Assembly (NCBI GenBank): GCA_965197825.1
Contig: CBDANW010000002.1
Coordinates: 1,550,001-1,614,000, forward strand
Source of the DNA: CBDANW01 sp965197825
GTDB taxonomy: Bacteria > Acidobacteriota > Vicinamibacteria > Marinacidobacterales > DATDRI01
Direction: 5' to 3'
Length of the DNA: 64,000 nt
This document shows positions 54,151-61,840 of the stretch, piece after piece. The notes beneath the pieces were generated by a model. The model made no database searches. It had not been told where the DNA came from and worked only from the letters and a program-made list of their open reading frames with translations. The translations under genes and the position numbers were made by a program. Positions within the stretch are counted from its first letter, which is position 1; every line of letters starts with the position of its first letter.

Positions 54151-54672
54151 TCAGACGCCAGTCAGACGGCCCTGAAGGAAATCGAGCTCGTTTCGCTCGG
54201 CACTGGCGGGCTTCAGGCTCTCTCTCTGCCGAAGAACCAACGGCGTTAGGGGAGGCTCTTTCAGCTCGAGTCTCTCTCGCTCGACGTCCCACAGCGCGAT
54301 GAGCCGGCGGTGGAGCCACGCGAGCTCCTCGAGCGAGTAGTGGATGTCGGTCGACTCGTAACGCTGGATCCAGTGGGTCTCGTCCTCTCGAACGACGGTG
54401 TACCACATCCAGTCCAATCGTTCTTTTACCTGGCGAGATTCCTCGAAGCCTTGCATGACGGCGTCGAGCAGACCGCCGTTACCAAGCAGACCGTGTCGCG
54501 CGGCGATGTAGCCAACACCGCGAACCATGTACAGAAGACACCAGCGGATTTCGGGGGTCAGAGACTCCGGGTCGGCCAACATGCGGGGAACGAGATTGTA
54601 CGCAACGCCTTCGTCCTCATTGAGGATAAGGCGATAGAGCTCCTCTCGTACTTGAAACTTCCGACCCGACAT
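54151..54672 (-). CDS. hypothetical protein
   Basis: 173 residues, all-helical composition (PEIRWCLLYMVRGVGYIAARHGLLG; SLEELAWLHRRLIALWDVERERLEL). Tryptophan-rich, soluble, no signal peptide. Family not recognised. Clean start at ATG 54672 and no overlap with neighbours support it being a gene. Confidence 0.72.
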   Translation of the reverse strand: MSGRKFQVREELYRLILNEDEGVAYNLVPRMLADPESLTPEIRWCLLYMVRGVGYIAARHGLLGNGGLLDAVMQGFEESRQVKERLDWMWYTVVREDETHWIQRYESTDIHYSLEELAWLHRRLIALWDVERERLELKEPPLTPLVLRQRESLKPASAERNELDFLQGRLTGV

Positions 54673-54861
54673 TTTCCTCTCAATTGTAAGCTCGCGGGCA
54701 TCCGCTGAGGACGGCGTCCGGCCGTCTCTAGCAGCCCGTCACCTCAAGGATACCAGGAAGAAAACCCATCGCCGATATTTTTTTCCGGCGCATCTAACCG
54801 ACGAAACGCGGTTTGTCAAGTTTCTTCGGGATGGCAGCACCGCGACGGGCGCACCGTGGGT

Positions 54862-55236
54862 TCAGTTGTCTTCGACGAAACTGAATCCGCAAGGCTCCCA
54901 GGGATTCACGATGTTACGGTCCTGGAGGTCCCTTTCATCGATAGGGAACGTCGTGCAGTTTTTAGGCCGTCGAAGATAGATGCCGCAGTCGGGGAGTCGC
55001 TTCACCCAGCCCAGGAGCGGGCAGGGAAAAAGCACGTTGCAACAGGCCCCGGTCCGATGGCATTCCCCTACGCGGCGAGCGAGGCTCGCTTCGACGTATT
55101 GGGGCCGAAAGTGGACGAGATAGAAACGGCGGAGCTTGCCCCACAGAAGGATGGCGCGATCTCTCCAGCTGAGGGACCGCAGTCGATGCACGCCCCGCTG
55201 CTCGTAGACACCCGCACCTTCATACAAGACCTGCAT
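54862..55236 (-). CDS. YkgJ-like cysteine-cluster protein
   Basis: 124 residues. Cysteines C62-type spacing: GECHRTGACCNVLFPCPLL, then CGIYLRRPKNCTTFPIDERDL and a late PCGFSF. This is the CxxCxxCC-type pattern of YkgJ/UPF0153 proteins, thought to bind zinc or an iron-sulfur cluster, here with a Trp/Arg-rich N-terminal helix. Role unknown. Confidence 0.85.
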   Translation of the reverse strand: MQVLYEGAGVYEQRGVHRLRSLSWRDRAILLWGKLRRFYLVHFRPQYVEASLARRVGECHRTGACCNVLFPCPLLGWVKRLPDCGIYLRRPKNCTTFPIDERDLQDRNIVNPWEPCGFSFVEDN

Positions 55237-55274
55237 GATCGCGCATCTTAGGACAGCTCGTACGAGGCCGTCAA

Positions 55275-55405
55275 CCTAGAAGGAGATAGCGAGCTTTCAC
55301 GACGTACGCGAATGCCGAACTGGCTCCTTCCTGCTCGACGTACTTCACGGCTGCCCACAGGTGAGCGTCGTCCAACGGTGTCGAATAGAACCCCTTGGGG
55401 AAGGG
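55275..55405 (-). pseudogene. possible remnant of a Y1 (RAYT/IS200-like) transposase
   Basis: Minus-strand reading FYSTPLDDAHLWAAVKYVEQ resembles the conserved block of REP-associated tyrosine transposases that normally continues NPVRA. Here the frame decays (PVR appears in another frame) and ends TGA. Too short for firm naming. Confidence 0.35.
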
Positions 55406-55524
55406 ACGACGAATCTGGCTAAACTACTCCTTCCGGTAGGCCGACCGCCCCTAGCGAAGTGGCTTTTCCTGAGTTCTTGAGTGGGTATTTTCTACACAGG
55501 TTAGATGAAGTAGCTGTCCCCGAA

Positions 55525-56122
55525 TTAGCGGGCGTGTTTCTTAAGAAGCGCTTCCGTGCCGGCACCCCAACTAAAAAGACAACCGAGCGTGTCCATCATC
55601 GACGCCTCGAGCCTTTCGACCTTCGCGTTGGCGACGATCTGAATAGTCCCCACTCCTGGAGTCGAGCCCAATGGTACGAAGATGGTGAGGTTACCGTCGG
55701 CGTGCTCCTCGACGATGTAGGCCAACATCCGGGCGTCGGGCGCCACCGCCAGGAGTGCCGGCTGGAGCTGCCCAGGAACGTCCCTGCCGGAGAGTCGGCT
55801 CGAGAGACTCCGCAGCAACGCGTACGGGGCGAAACGATTGAGAATCTTGCGCTCGATCCAACCCCCGATGCGCTTGCCGGTTTTGGATTCGTCGAACACC
55901 CCGATCAGCAAGCAGATCACCACGAGCACGCCGGCTGCAGTGAAGCGATGGGTCCACACATCGGGAAAGGCGGACTCGGGCAAAATGTCGGTGGATCGGT
56001 GCGGTGAGGGCCATCAGCATGTCGAACAGCGCGCCTATTAAGAGGTAGGACAGAAGCAACGGCAGCAGAAGCAGGAAGCCAATGACGAACCGATTGCCCA
56101 AGAAACTCAACGAGTCCTTCAT
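55525..56122 (-). pseudogene. DUF502 membrane protein with a frameshift
   Basis: From ATG 56122 the frame gives MKDSLSFLGNRFVIGFLLLLPLL and LIGALFDMLMALTAP, helix 1 of DUF502. After that it shifts by one base near 56000; the second frame continues DILPESAFPD, helix 2 LVVICLLIGVFDES, then NLTIFVPLGSTPGVGTIQIV and the usual MMDTLGCLFSWGAG end. One base would restore about 198 residues. Function of DUF502 is unknown. Confidence 0.82.
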
Positions 56123-56138
56123 GGCAAACGTGGCAGGC

Positions 56139-56693
56139 CTACTGTTCGAAGGCGCGGTAGGCGACGATGCGCCATTGGTCGTCTTCGCGATTCCAAAGCA
56201 AGCCCAGAATGGCTCCGCCCTCGTCTTTGAAACGGAAGAGCACACCGTAGTACTCAGCGATTTCCGGTCTTTCTTAACCGCAGAGGTACGGCTCGGCCTT
56301 CTCCTTCGTCATTCTGTCGAGGGCAAAATCCCCGGAGTAGGGATGCCCTTCGAGAACTACGGTGGGATCCCAGGGCAGCGCGACATCCACTGCTTCGGTC
56401 AAGTTGTCTCGATCTCCCATTTCCTCGGCCGAGTACTCCATGATTTCGCGAAGGTGCTCGCGGGCCACGCGGGCGTCCAGGACTTCCGTGTCAGCATCAT
56501 CGTCGATGTTGAGGCACGCCAGAGCCTGTTCGGAGAGAAAATCCACCGCTTCGTCGTAATTTCCACGCACCAGCCAGTCGCTAAGAAACTCCTGAACCGC
56601 ATCATGTACTTCGGTGATCTGGGCGTTTATCGGGCGATCCGGCGGAGTGGGTGTCGGCGGCTCGGGTCGCTCCGTCGCGTACAGATCTCGTGC
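56139..56693 (-). pseudogene. conserved hypothetical gene with in-frame TAA and no start
   Basis: A frame follows the preceding gene's TGA directly (ARDLYATERPEPPTPTPPD), a proline-rich linker, and a helical domain VQEFLSDWLVRGNYDEAVDFLSEQ to YLCG, where TAA (56274-56276) interrupts; it continues ERPEIAEYYGVLFRF and DQWRIVAYRAFEQ to TAG 56139-56141. No ATG or GTG opens the proline-rich part in frame. The stop fits CAA to TAA. Family unknown; the end looks NTF2-like. Confidence 0.65.
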
Positions 56694-59008
56694 TCACTTG
56701 TCCGCGCTGGGTAGGCGCCCAAAAGACTCTTGCCACCAGGCGACGAGGCCCCTCCAGCGCACCGTGTGTCGTTGGTGGTTGTCGCCTTGTCGTACGTCGG
56801 AGTTCGCGGACGTCAGATGCCCGTTGAAGAGAGCTTGCGGCGACTTGCTCGACCGGTAGTCCACGTCGATGTCCGCCTTGGTGCCATCTTCCGAGATCGA
56901 AAACTGGATCGTGGGCTCTTTCCCCGCTTGACGGAACGAGTAGGGGTATCCCACGTGGTAGACCGTGTTCAGGTGTCCGAGCTGGAACTCTTGGGACTTC
57001 TCGAGCGTCTCCTTCGCACCAGGGGCTAGGTTCACATAGAGGCGGAACTGCTGGTCGCCTCCCCGGCCGTAGTATTGACCTGCAATTCTCTCCAGGCTCT
57101 CGACGAGATCGAATGCCGTGCCCACAGAGCTCCCCGCCTCGTCGGTCAAGGGCGAACTCATCAAGGCATGGGTTACCGCGTCGTATGTGGTCCGCTCCGA
57201 TATGGTCAGCGAGTCGAAGTACTCCTGGGGACCATAGTTTCGACCCGTATTCTCGTTGTAAAGCGCTGTATACGGCCCAAAAAGCGCCCTCGGCTTTTCG
57301 TCGAGATCGGCATAGCGGCTTATGCCGGTGTCGATGTCTCTCGCAGGATCGGCGATCACCTTGCCCGGCCAGCCGTAGTCGATGCCGACGACGCGGAGCT
57401 CCTCTTGCTCTTTGCGCACATAGACCGTCACTTCATGTTCTGGTCGATCCTCGGCGCCAATCCGGGCGGCGAAGTACGAGCCCGCCTGGGCGTCGAGGAC
57501 CCGCGACGGAACTCTGAAGCGGGATACACCTTCGAGTCTAGAAAGCGCGCCCGTTCCGTTGTTCAGTTCTAACCACCGCACCGTGTGGTCGCGGGATGCC
57601 GCGAAGCCTTCCTCGACCTCCAAATCGTCGAAGGTGAGCTGGCCGTTCTCTATCCTGAAATGATCCAAGAGAAGGACCTTCGCGTAGTAGGTCCTCAAGA
57701 TGCGGTTGCGGCGCGCGATCAGACTCCTCGCGATCCACGCCTCGGCCTGGGGGTCACTGTACTGCCCGGTGCTCACCAACGCCTCGATGTCTTCGTTGGT
57801 GAACGCCGCGAGCTTCTTGGTAGCCCAAAAGGTGTCGTCGGGCAAGCGATTGGCGAACGGGGCGATCTCGTGAACGGGCGTCCATCTCTCGGGGTCGAAG
57901 GTCTCGTACTCGAAGTGGCCCACCGAACGGTACTTCGGGTAGCCGGCCCGCATCCATCGCGGCGTGTAGATGCCCATGCTCACGACGTTCTTAGCGGTTC
58001 GCCCACGGTCATATACCGGGTCATTGCCTTGCCAGGCGGACTTTGGCTCGGAGCCTCCGCTACCCAAGGTGGTGGTGAAATCGAGAATGTAGTGACGGAT
58101 GTGCGGCGCCCCGTCTTCCTCCACCAGCACATCCAGTGTATTCATGGCCCGCATGTAATTGTGGTTGAGCCACGCACAGAAGACGTAGAGGCCCCGAAGG
58201 TCCCGGCGATGCTCATGAGGAACGATGTCGTTCGGGTCGTCGCTTCTTGTTCCGTACACCTGGTAAGGCCCGAGCAGGCCCCTCCATCTGGCGGGAGCAC
58301 GGGTCGCCACCGCACGGTAGCCACTTTCGGGGTCCATGGCGACGCGCTTCAGGTAGTTGTCGATATTCTCCTCCGTTAAGTCGCGCGCCTTCCCCATGCT
58401 GGTGATATCTTCGCCGCCCTCGGCGGCCTCGATTTGGTCGCGATCGAAGTAGACGATGTAGTTCTCCGGCACGTAGTATCCAAGCGCATAGAAGATTCGG
58501 GAAGCAACCATCGTGGCCCCGGTGGCCATTTCCAGGTAGCCCACTGGATCGAACCGCAAGAGATACAGATCGTTTTTCGCATCCCTGATCAGGATGCCCG
58601 GACGAAGCCCGTGCGGTTGACGATGAGGGCTTGCCACTTGCCGTCTCTCGACGGGGGTAGGTCATTTCCTGGTCCGCGAAGGAGCTCTTCTGTCGTCATC
58701 CTTTGTTTGGCATGGCGATTCACGTACCACGGGCCGTCCATGACCTCGCCTAACGTGTTCACGCCGGCGGCTGGAATTACGCCGATCTCGGGGTGCCGTT
58801 CTCCTGGCTTTCCAAAGGTGTTTCCGACGAATTCCAATATCTCGCTTAGATCTCGGCCAGTCGGATCGATGGTGGCGATCGGATCCGGTTCTTTCTCCAG
58901 CGGATCGTCGGGGTAGAACTTCTGCGCGTCTGCCGTAGCCGTCGAGAGGACAAGCGAGAGCAGCCCCCACACGAGAGCCGCCTTCAAGTCTTGGGTTTTC
59001 GTTTTCAT
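56694..59008 (-). pseudogene. large exported protein of unknown family, frameshifted
   Basis: From ATG 59008: signal peptide ending ATADAQ, then FYPDDPLEKEPDPIATID to DGKWQALIVN (about 130 codons). Near 58600 the frame changes; the second frame (from about 58637) runs 640 codons: GLRPGILIRDAKNDLYLLRFDP, ARIFYALGYYVPENYIVYF, LNHNYMRAMNTLDVLVEE, and a long alpha/beta region to 56694. The join is one indel. It follows an Omp85 gene and precedes two further broken genes, apparently one operon. The RDAKNDLYLLRFD region recalls kinase-like folds, but I cannot assign it. Confidence 0.75.
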
Positions 59009-59017
59009 GCCTTCCCC

Positions 59018-59424
59018 TTATTGGCCGAACGGCCTAACTTTGAAGATGTCGCTGAACGTCCACATGAAGCGCGCGCCCTCGTTCCGTACGCGAAGTCGAT
59101 GCGCATGATGATGCTGTTCTGCAACCGGAACCGAAGGCCAATCCCGCCCCCGTATCTCATGTTACTGAAGTCGACTTCGTGCCGCGTGGGCGCGACCGTG
59201 CCGGCATCTGCGAATAGCGCGACGTCCATACCGGTAAAGGCATACCATCGATGCTCGACGTTGGCGATGAGGTAGTTGTTGTCGTAATAGCGATAACGCG
59301 CGAAGGCGCGCAGATCGTCATTGCCTCCGAGCGTGAGCTGCCCATAGAAGGGAACAACGTGCCGTTCTTCGTCTGCGTAGGAGAGGCGCACCCTGAGACG
59401 GATGGCGACGACCCGCGTATCCAC
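59018..59424 (-). pseudogene. C-terminal remnant of an Omp85/BamA-like surface antigen
   Basis: The frame contains beta-barrel strands typical of the D15 domain: PFYGQLTLGGNDDLRAFARYRY, NNYLIANVEHRWYAFTGMDVALFADAG, RYGGGIGLRFR. After RIDFAYG a one-base shift leads into the correct end FMWTFSDIFKVRPFGQ (TAA 59018-59020). Everything before about 59424 (POTRA domains and most of the barrel) is gone. The truncation point coincides with that of the ion channel remnant on the other strand. Confidence 0.78.
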
Positions 59425-59719
59425 CCTAGTATGGCCGCGGTTCAGATCGCACTCGCCGCGACATCGATGCTTACTTTGGTTCGCATTCCTGTTCAGTCTG
59501 AACGCGATCCTGCCACCCATGTCCTATCTGACCCGGATGGACGTCTTCCTGTTCGCCTCGATGGCCCTCGTCTTTCTCGCTTTCGCCCAAGCTGTGGCCA
59601 CGGCGGCCCTGAGCGCCTCGGACCGTGAGAAGCTGGCGACCCGCTTCAACCGAGCCGCCCGGTGGATCTTTCCGGGCCTTTACCTCCTGATTCATCTTTT
59701 CGCCTGGCGGATCTATTAG
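59425..59719 (+). pseudogene. C-terminal remnant of a pentameric ligand-gated ion channel
   Basis: AVQIALAATSMLTLV (helix M2) in one frame, then, after a shift near 59478, FAFLFSLNAILPPMSYLTRMD with helix M3 (VFLFASMALVFLAFAQAV) and M4 (IFPGLYLLIHLFAW) ending TAG. The PPMSYLTRMD loop is the conserved M2-M3 signature of Cys-loop type channels, known in some bacteria (GLIC, ELIC). The extracellular ligand domain and M1 are missing. Confidence 0.7.
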
Positions 59720-59756
59720 AATCTGAACACCATCGTCCTAAGAAAAGGAGCCTAGA

Positions 59757-60824
59757 ATGCCCACCAAGTCTTTCTCTGCGGTCGTTTTGTTGGCGACATC
59801 GCTGTGGGTCGCCACCATGAGCGCGCCTCCTGCCGCGCGCGCCCAAGAGCCCCAGCCTCAGACCTTCTTGAAAACCCACGCGGGGTTCACGGACGCCAAG
59901 CTCGGGGCGGTGGACCAAGGCGAGGTCGTCGTCAAAACGGTCCGCACGCCGGCGAACAACGAAGTCACCATGGTAGGCGCGGCCCTCTTCCGAGCTTCCA
60001 CGGAATTCTTCCTGAGGATGTACCAGGACATCGAGCGTTTCGAGAGCCCCCTAGGGCCTCTGAAGAAGGTCGGCGATCCGCCCCGCGGGGAAGATTTTGG
60101 TCCGCTCGTGCTCCCCGACAAAGATGTGACCGCCCTCGCCGAGTGTCGCATCGGGAATTGCGATCTAAGGCTCGGAGAGATTGGGATCACGCGTTTCCAG
60201 ACGGAAATCGATTGGGACAGTCCGCGAGCGGGCCAGCAAGCTCAGGCGCTTCTCCGCGAGCTCGCCTTGGAGTTCCTGACCGCCTACCAAGAAGGTGGAA
60301 ACGAAGCCTTAGGTGTCAGCCGAAACAAGAAGAAACCGACGCTCGTCCAGGAACAGTTTGAAGCGCTCCTCGAGGATTCGGACTACATTCTGGAATACAT
60401 TCCGGAGCTTCATCGATATCTTCTGGAGTATCCCGAGGCCGAGCTAACGGGAGCCACAGACTTCCTGTATTGGGCGATCAACGATTTCGGATTGGATCCG
60501 GTCTTGAGACTGAGCCACGTGAGCATCTACCGCACCGGAGAAGACGAGAACAGCTCCGCGGTCACCGCCTCGAAGCAGCTCTATTTCAGCCGGTACTTCC
60601 ACACCGGACTGGATCTGCGCTTTCTCGTTCGGAACCAGAGTGACGCGAGCGACGAGAGCTTCTACCTGGTCACGGTGAGTCGACTCCGTTCCGACGAACT
60701 GACCGGTTTTTTCGGTAAGTTGTTACGAAAGGCCGCGGAAGAAGGGGCTCGCGATGGGCTTCAGCGTTACCTGGAAGTGAGCAAGCCCGCCATCGAGTCC
60801 TACTACCGGCGTCTGGCTAGGTAG
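59757..60824 (+). CDS. exported hypothetical protein
   Basis: 355 residues, AAAAGGAG 9 bases upstream of ATG 59757. Signal peptide ending ARAQ (about 29). Mature protein alpha/beta with no membrane segment; conserved-looking blocks AECRIGNCDLRLGEIGI and ITRFQTEIDWDSP, FLYWAINDFGLDPVLRLSHVSIYR. No family named. The last codons (RRLAR, TAG) lie inside a repeat unit that is duplicated 60 bp downstream. Confidence 0.8.
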   Translation: MPTKSFSAVVLLATSLWVATMSAPPAARAQEPQPQTFLKTHAGFTDAKLGAVDQGEVVVKTVRTPANNEVTMVGAALFRASTEFFLRMYQDIERFESPLGPLKKVGDPPRGEDFGPLVLPDKDVTALAECRIGNCDLRLGEIGITRFQTEIDWDSPRAGQQAQALLRELALEFLTAYQEGGNEALGVSRNKKKPTLVQEQFEALLEDSDYILEYIPELHRYLLEYPEAELTGATDFLYWAINDFGLDPVLRLSHVSIYRTGEDENSSAVTASKQLYFSRYFHTGLDLRFLVRNQSDASDESFYLVTVSRLRSDELTGFFGKLLRKAAEEGARDGLQRYLEVSKPAIESYYRRLAR

Positions 60825-61006
60825 AGTTCGGCAATCACGTTCATTGACGCCAGAAGCGATCCGCAAAAGCGTCTGGCTAGGTAGATAGGAAATCTCGTGT
60901 ATTGACGCCTGAATGGGATCCCGTCTATCGACGCCTGAAAGAAATTTCGTGTATTGACGCCATCCACAGCCGCAACTCATGAGCTAGAGCCGCAGCTCAT
61001 GAGACG
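60810..61006. repeat. degenerate tandem repeats downstream of the exported protein gene
   Basis: GCGTCTGGCTAGGTAGA occurs at 60810 and again 60 bp later at 60870. The block ending ATTGACGCC occurs at 60843, 60901, 60927 (ATCGACGCC) and 60953; the last three are 26 bp apart. Then AGCCGCA-CTCATGAG occurs twice (about 60968 and 60988). Related to the sequence at 30063-30105. Confidence 0.75.
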
Positions 61007-61012
61007 GGAACA

Positions 61013-61146
61013 CTATTTGTTGGGCATCACTGCGAAGCTCTTTGAGTTGAGGGGCCCGGATCTTTCGGTCTCGATCGCCACTTCGTGGCTAACGGGCGCT
61101 TCGATAGGCCGCGGCTAAAGATGTGCGTATCGAGGAGAAGCTTTAT
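61013..61146 (-). pseudogene. PIN-domain (VapC-like) toxin remnant
   Basis: After the antitoxin stop the minus strand reads KLLLDTHI, the start of a PIN toxin with its first catalytic aspartate, but the codon where ATG is expected is ATA (61144-61146). Shortly after, another frame has APVSHEVAIETER, a block from the middle of the same fold, ending TAG 61013-61015. About 80 codons with the other acidic residues are missing. Confidence 0.6.
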
Positions 61147-61387
61147 TTATTCGTGCGGAGTGCTTCCCAGTCGTCTTCCCCGATGGGAGAGACGATGTCC
61201 CCCACGATCTGGCCGGTGCCCCGGGCAGATCCGAGCCAGCGCCCTTGGGTCGCGGGATCGTCGTCGGAATGACCTGAGCCACCGGTTTCCCTCTCTTGGT
61301 GATGAGGATGGGTTGTCCGGTTCGCTGCACCTTCTTGAGAAACTCAAGGCAGGTTGCCTTGAATTTTGAGATACTTACCGTCTCCAT
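61143..61387 (-). pseudogene. Phd/YefM-type antitoxin with a frameshift
   Basis: METVSISKFKATCLEFLKKV and QPILITKRGKPVAQVIP form the DNA-binding half of a Phd/YefM antitoxin. Near 61250 the frame shifts; the second frame supplies WLGSARGTGQIVGDIVSP and DDWEALR, the toxin-binding tail, ending TAA 61143-61145. One base restores about 80 residues. The toxin remnant overlaps its stop. Confidence 0.78.
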
Positions 61388-61428
61388 GCCGTTAATTTAC
61401 CATGACAAAGAACGCGGGATCGTGGTCT

Positions 61429-61758
61429 CTATTGGATCGGCCAGCCCGTAATCGGATTCCTCCAGAGGCTGGTCCCGAACCCGCGGCCCCAGATTTGAAG
61501 CGGCGGGCCGTAGTAGGGACCGGGTTCCTGGCTGGAAGGGATGAAATAGCCCCCGAGGCCGAGGGGGCCAAAGAGTTGTTTCCTTCTCGCCGCCTGCTGC
61601 CAAATCTTGTGAAGCTCCTCGGGGTCGTAGGTATAGAGATCTAGGTAGTCCTTGATAGACTTCTTTTCTTCTTTCGGTTCGTCCTGTTGGGCGGCCGTGG
61701 GCTGGGATGCGGCGAGAGCTAGGAAGGCGATGAGAGCCAGCATCGATCCTTTCGCCAT
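61429..61758 (-). CDS. small exported hypothetical protein
   Basis: 109 residues. Signal peptide (MAKGSMLALIAFLALAASQPTAA), then a charged stretch and DPEELHKIWQQAARRKQLFGPLGLGGYF with a Gly/Pro/Trp-rich end. No family known to me. Lies between the antitoxin and the FG-GAP protein on the same strand. Confidence 0.65.
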   Translation of the reverse strand: MAKGSMLALIAFLALAASQPTAAQQDEPKEEKKSIKDYLDLYTYDPEELHKIWQQAARRKQLFGPLGLGGYFIPSSQEPGPYYGPPLQIWGRGFGTSLWRNPITGWPIQ

Positions 61759-61840
61759 GCGGGGATCCTCCCTGGCCAGTATAGAGACTCAACAAGGTAG
61801 CTGCCACTACCCAACCCACCCCAGCTCACCAAAACGAGAG

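Noticed and set aside
60843..60961. CRISPR-like array
   Set aside because: The ATTGACGCC units are short, degenerate and spaced 58, 26 and 26 bp without unique spacers of constant length, and no cas gene is near.
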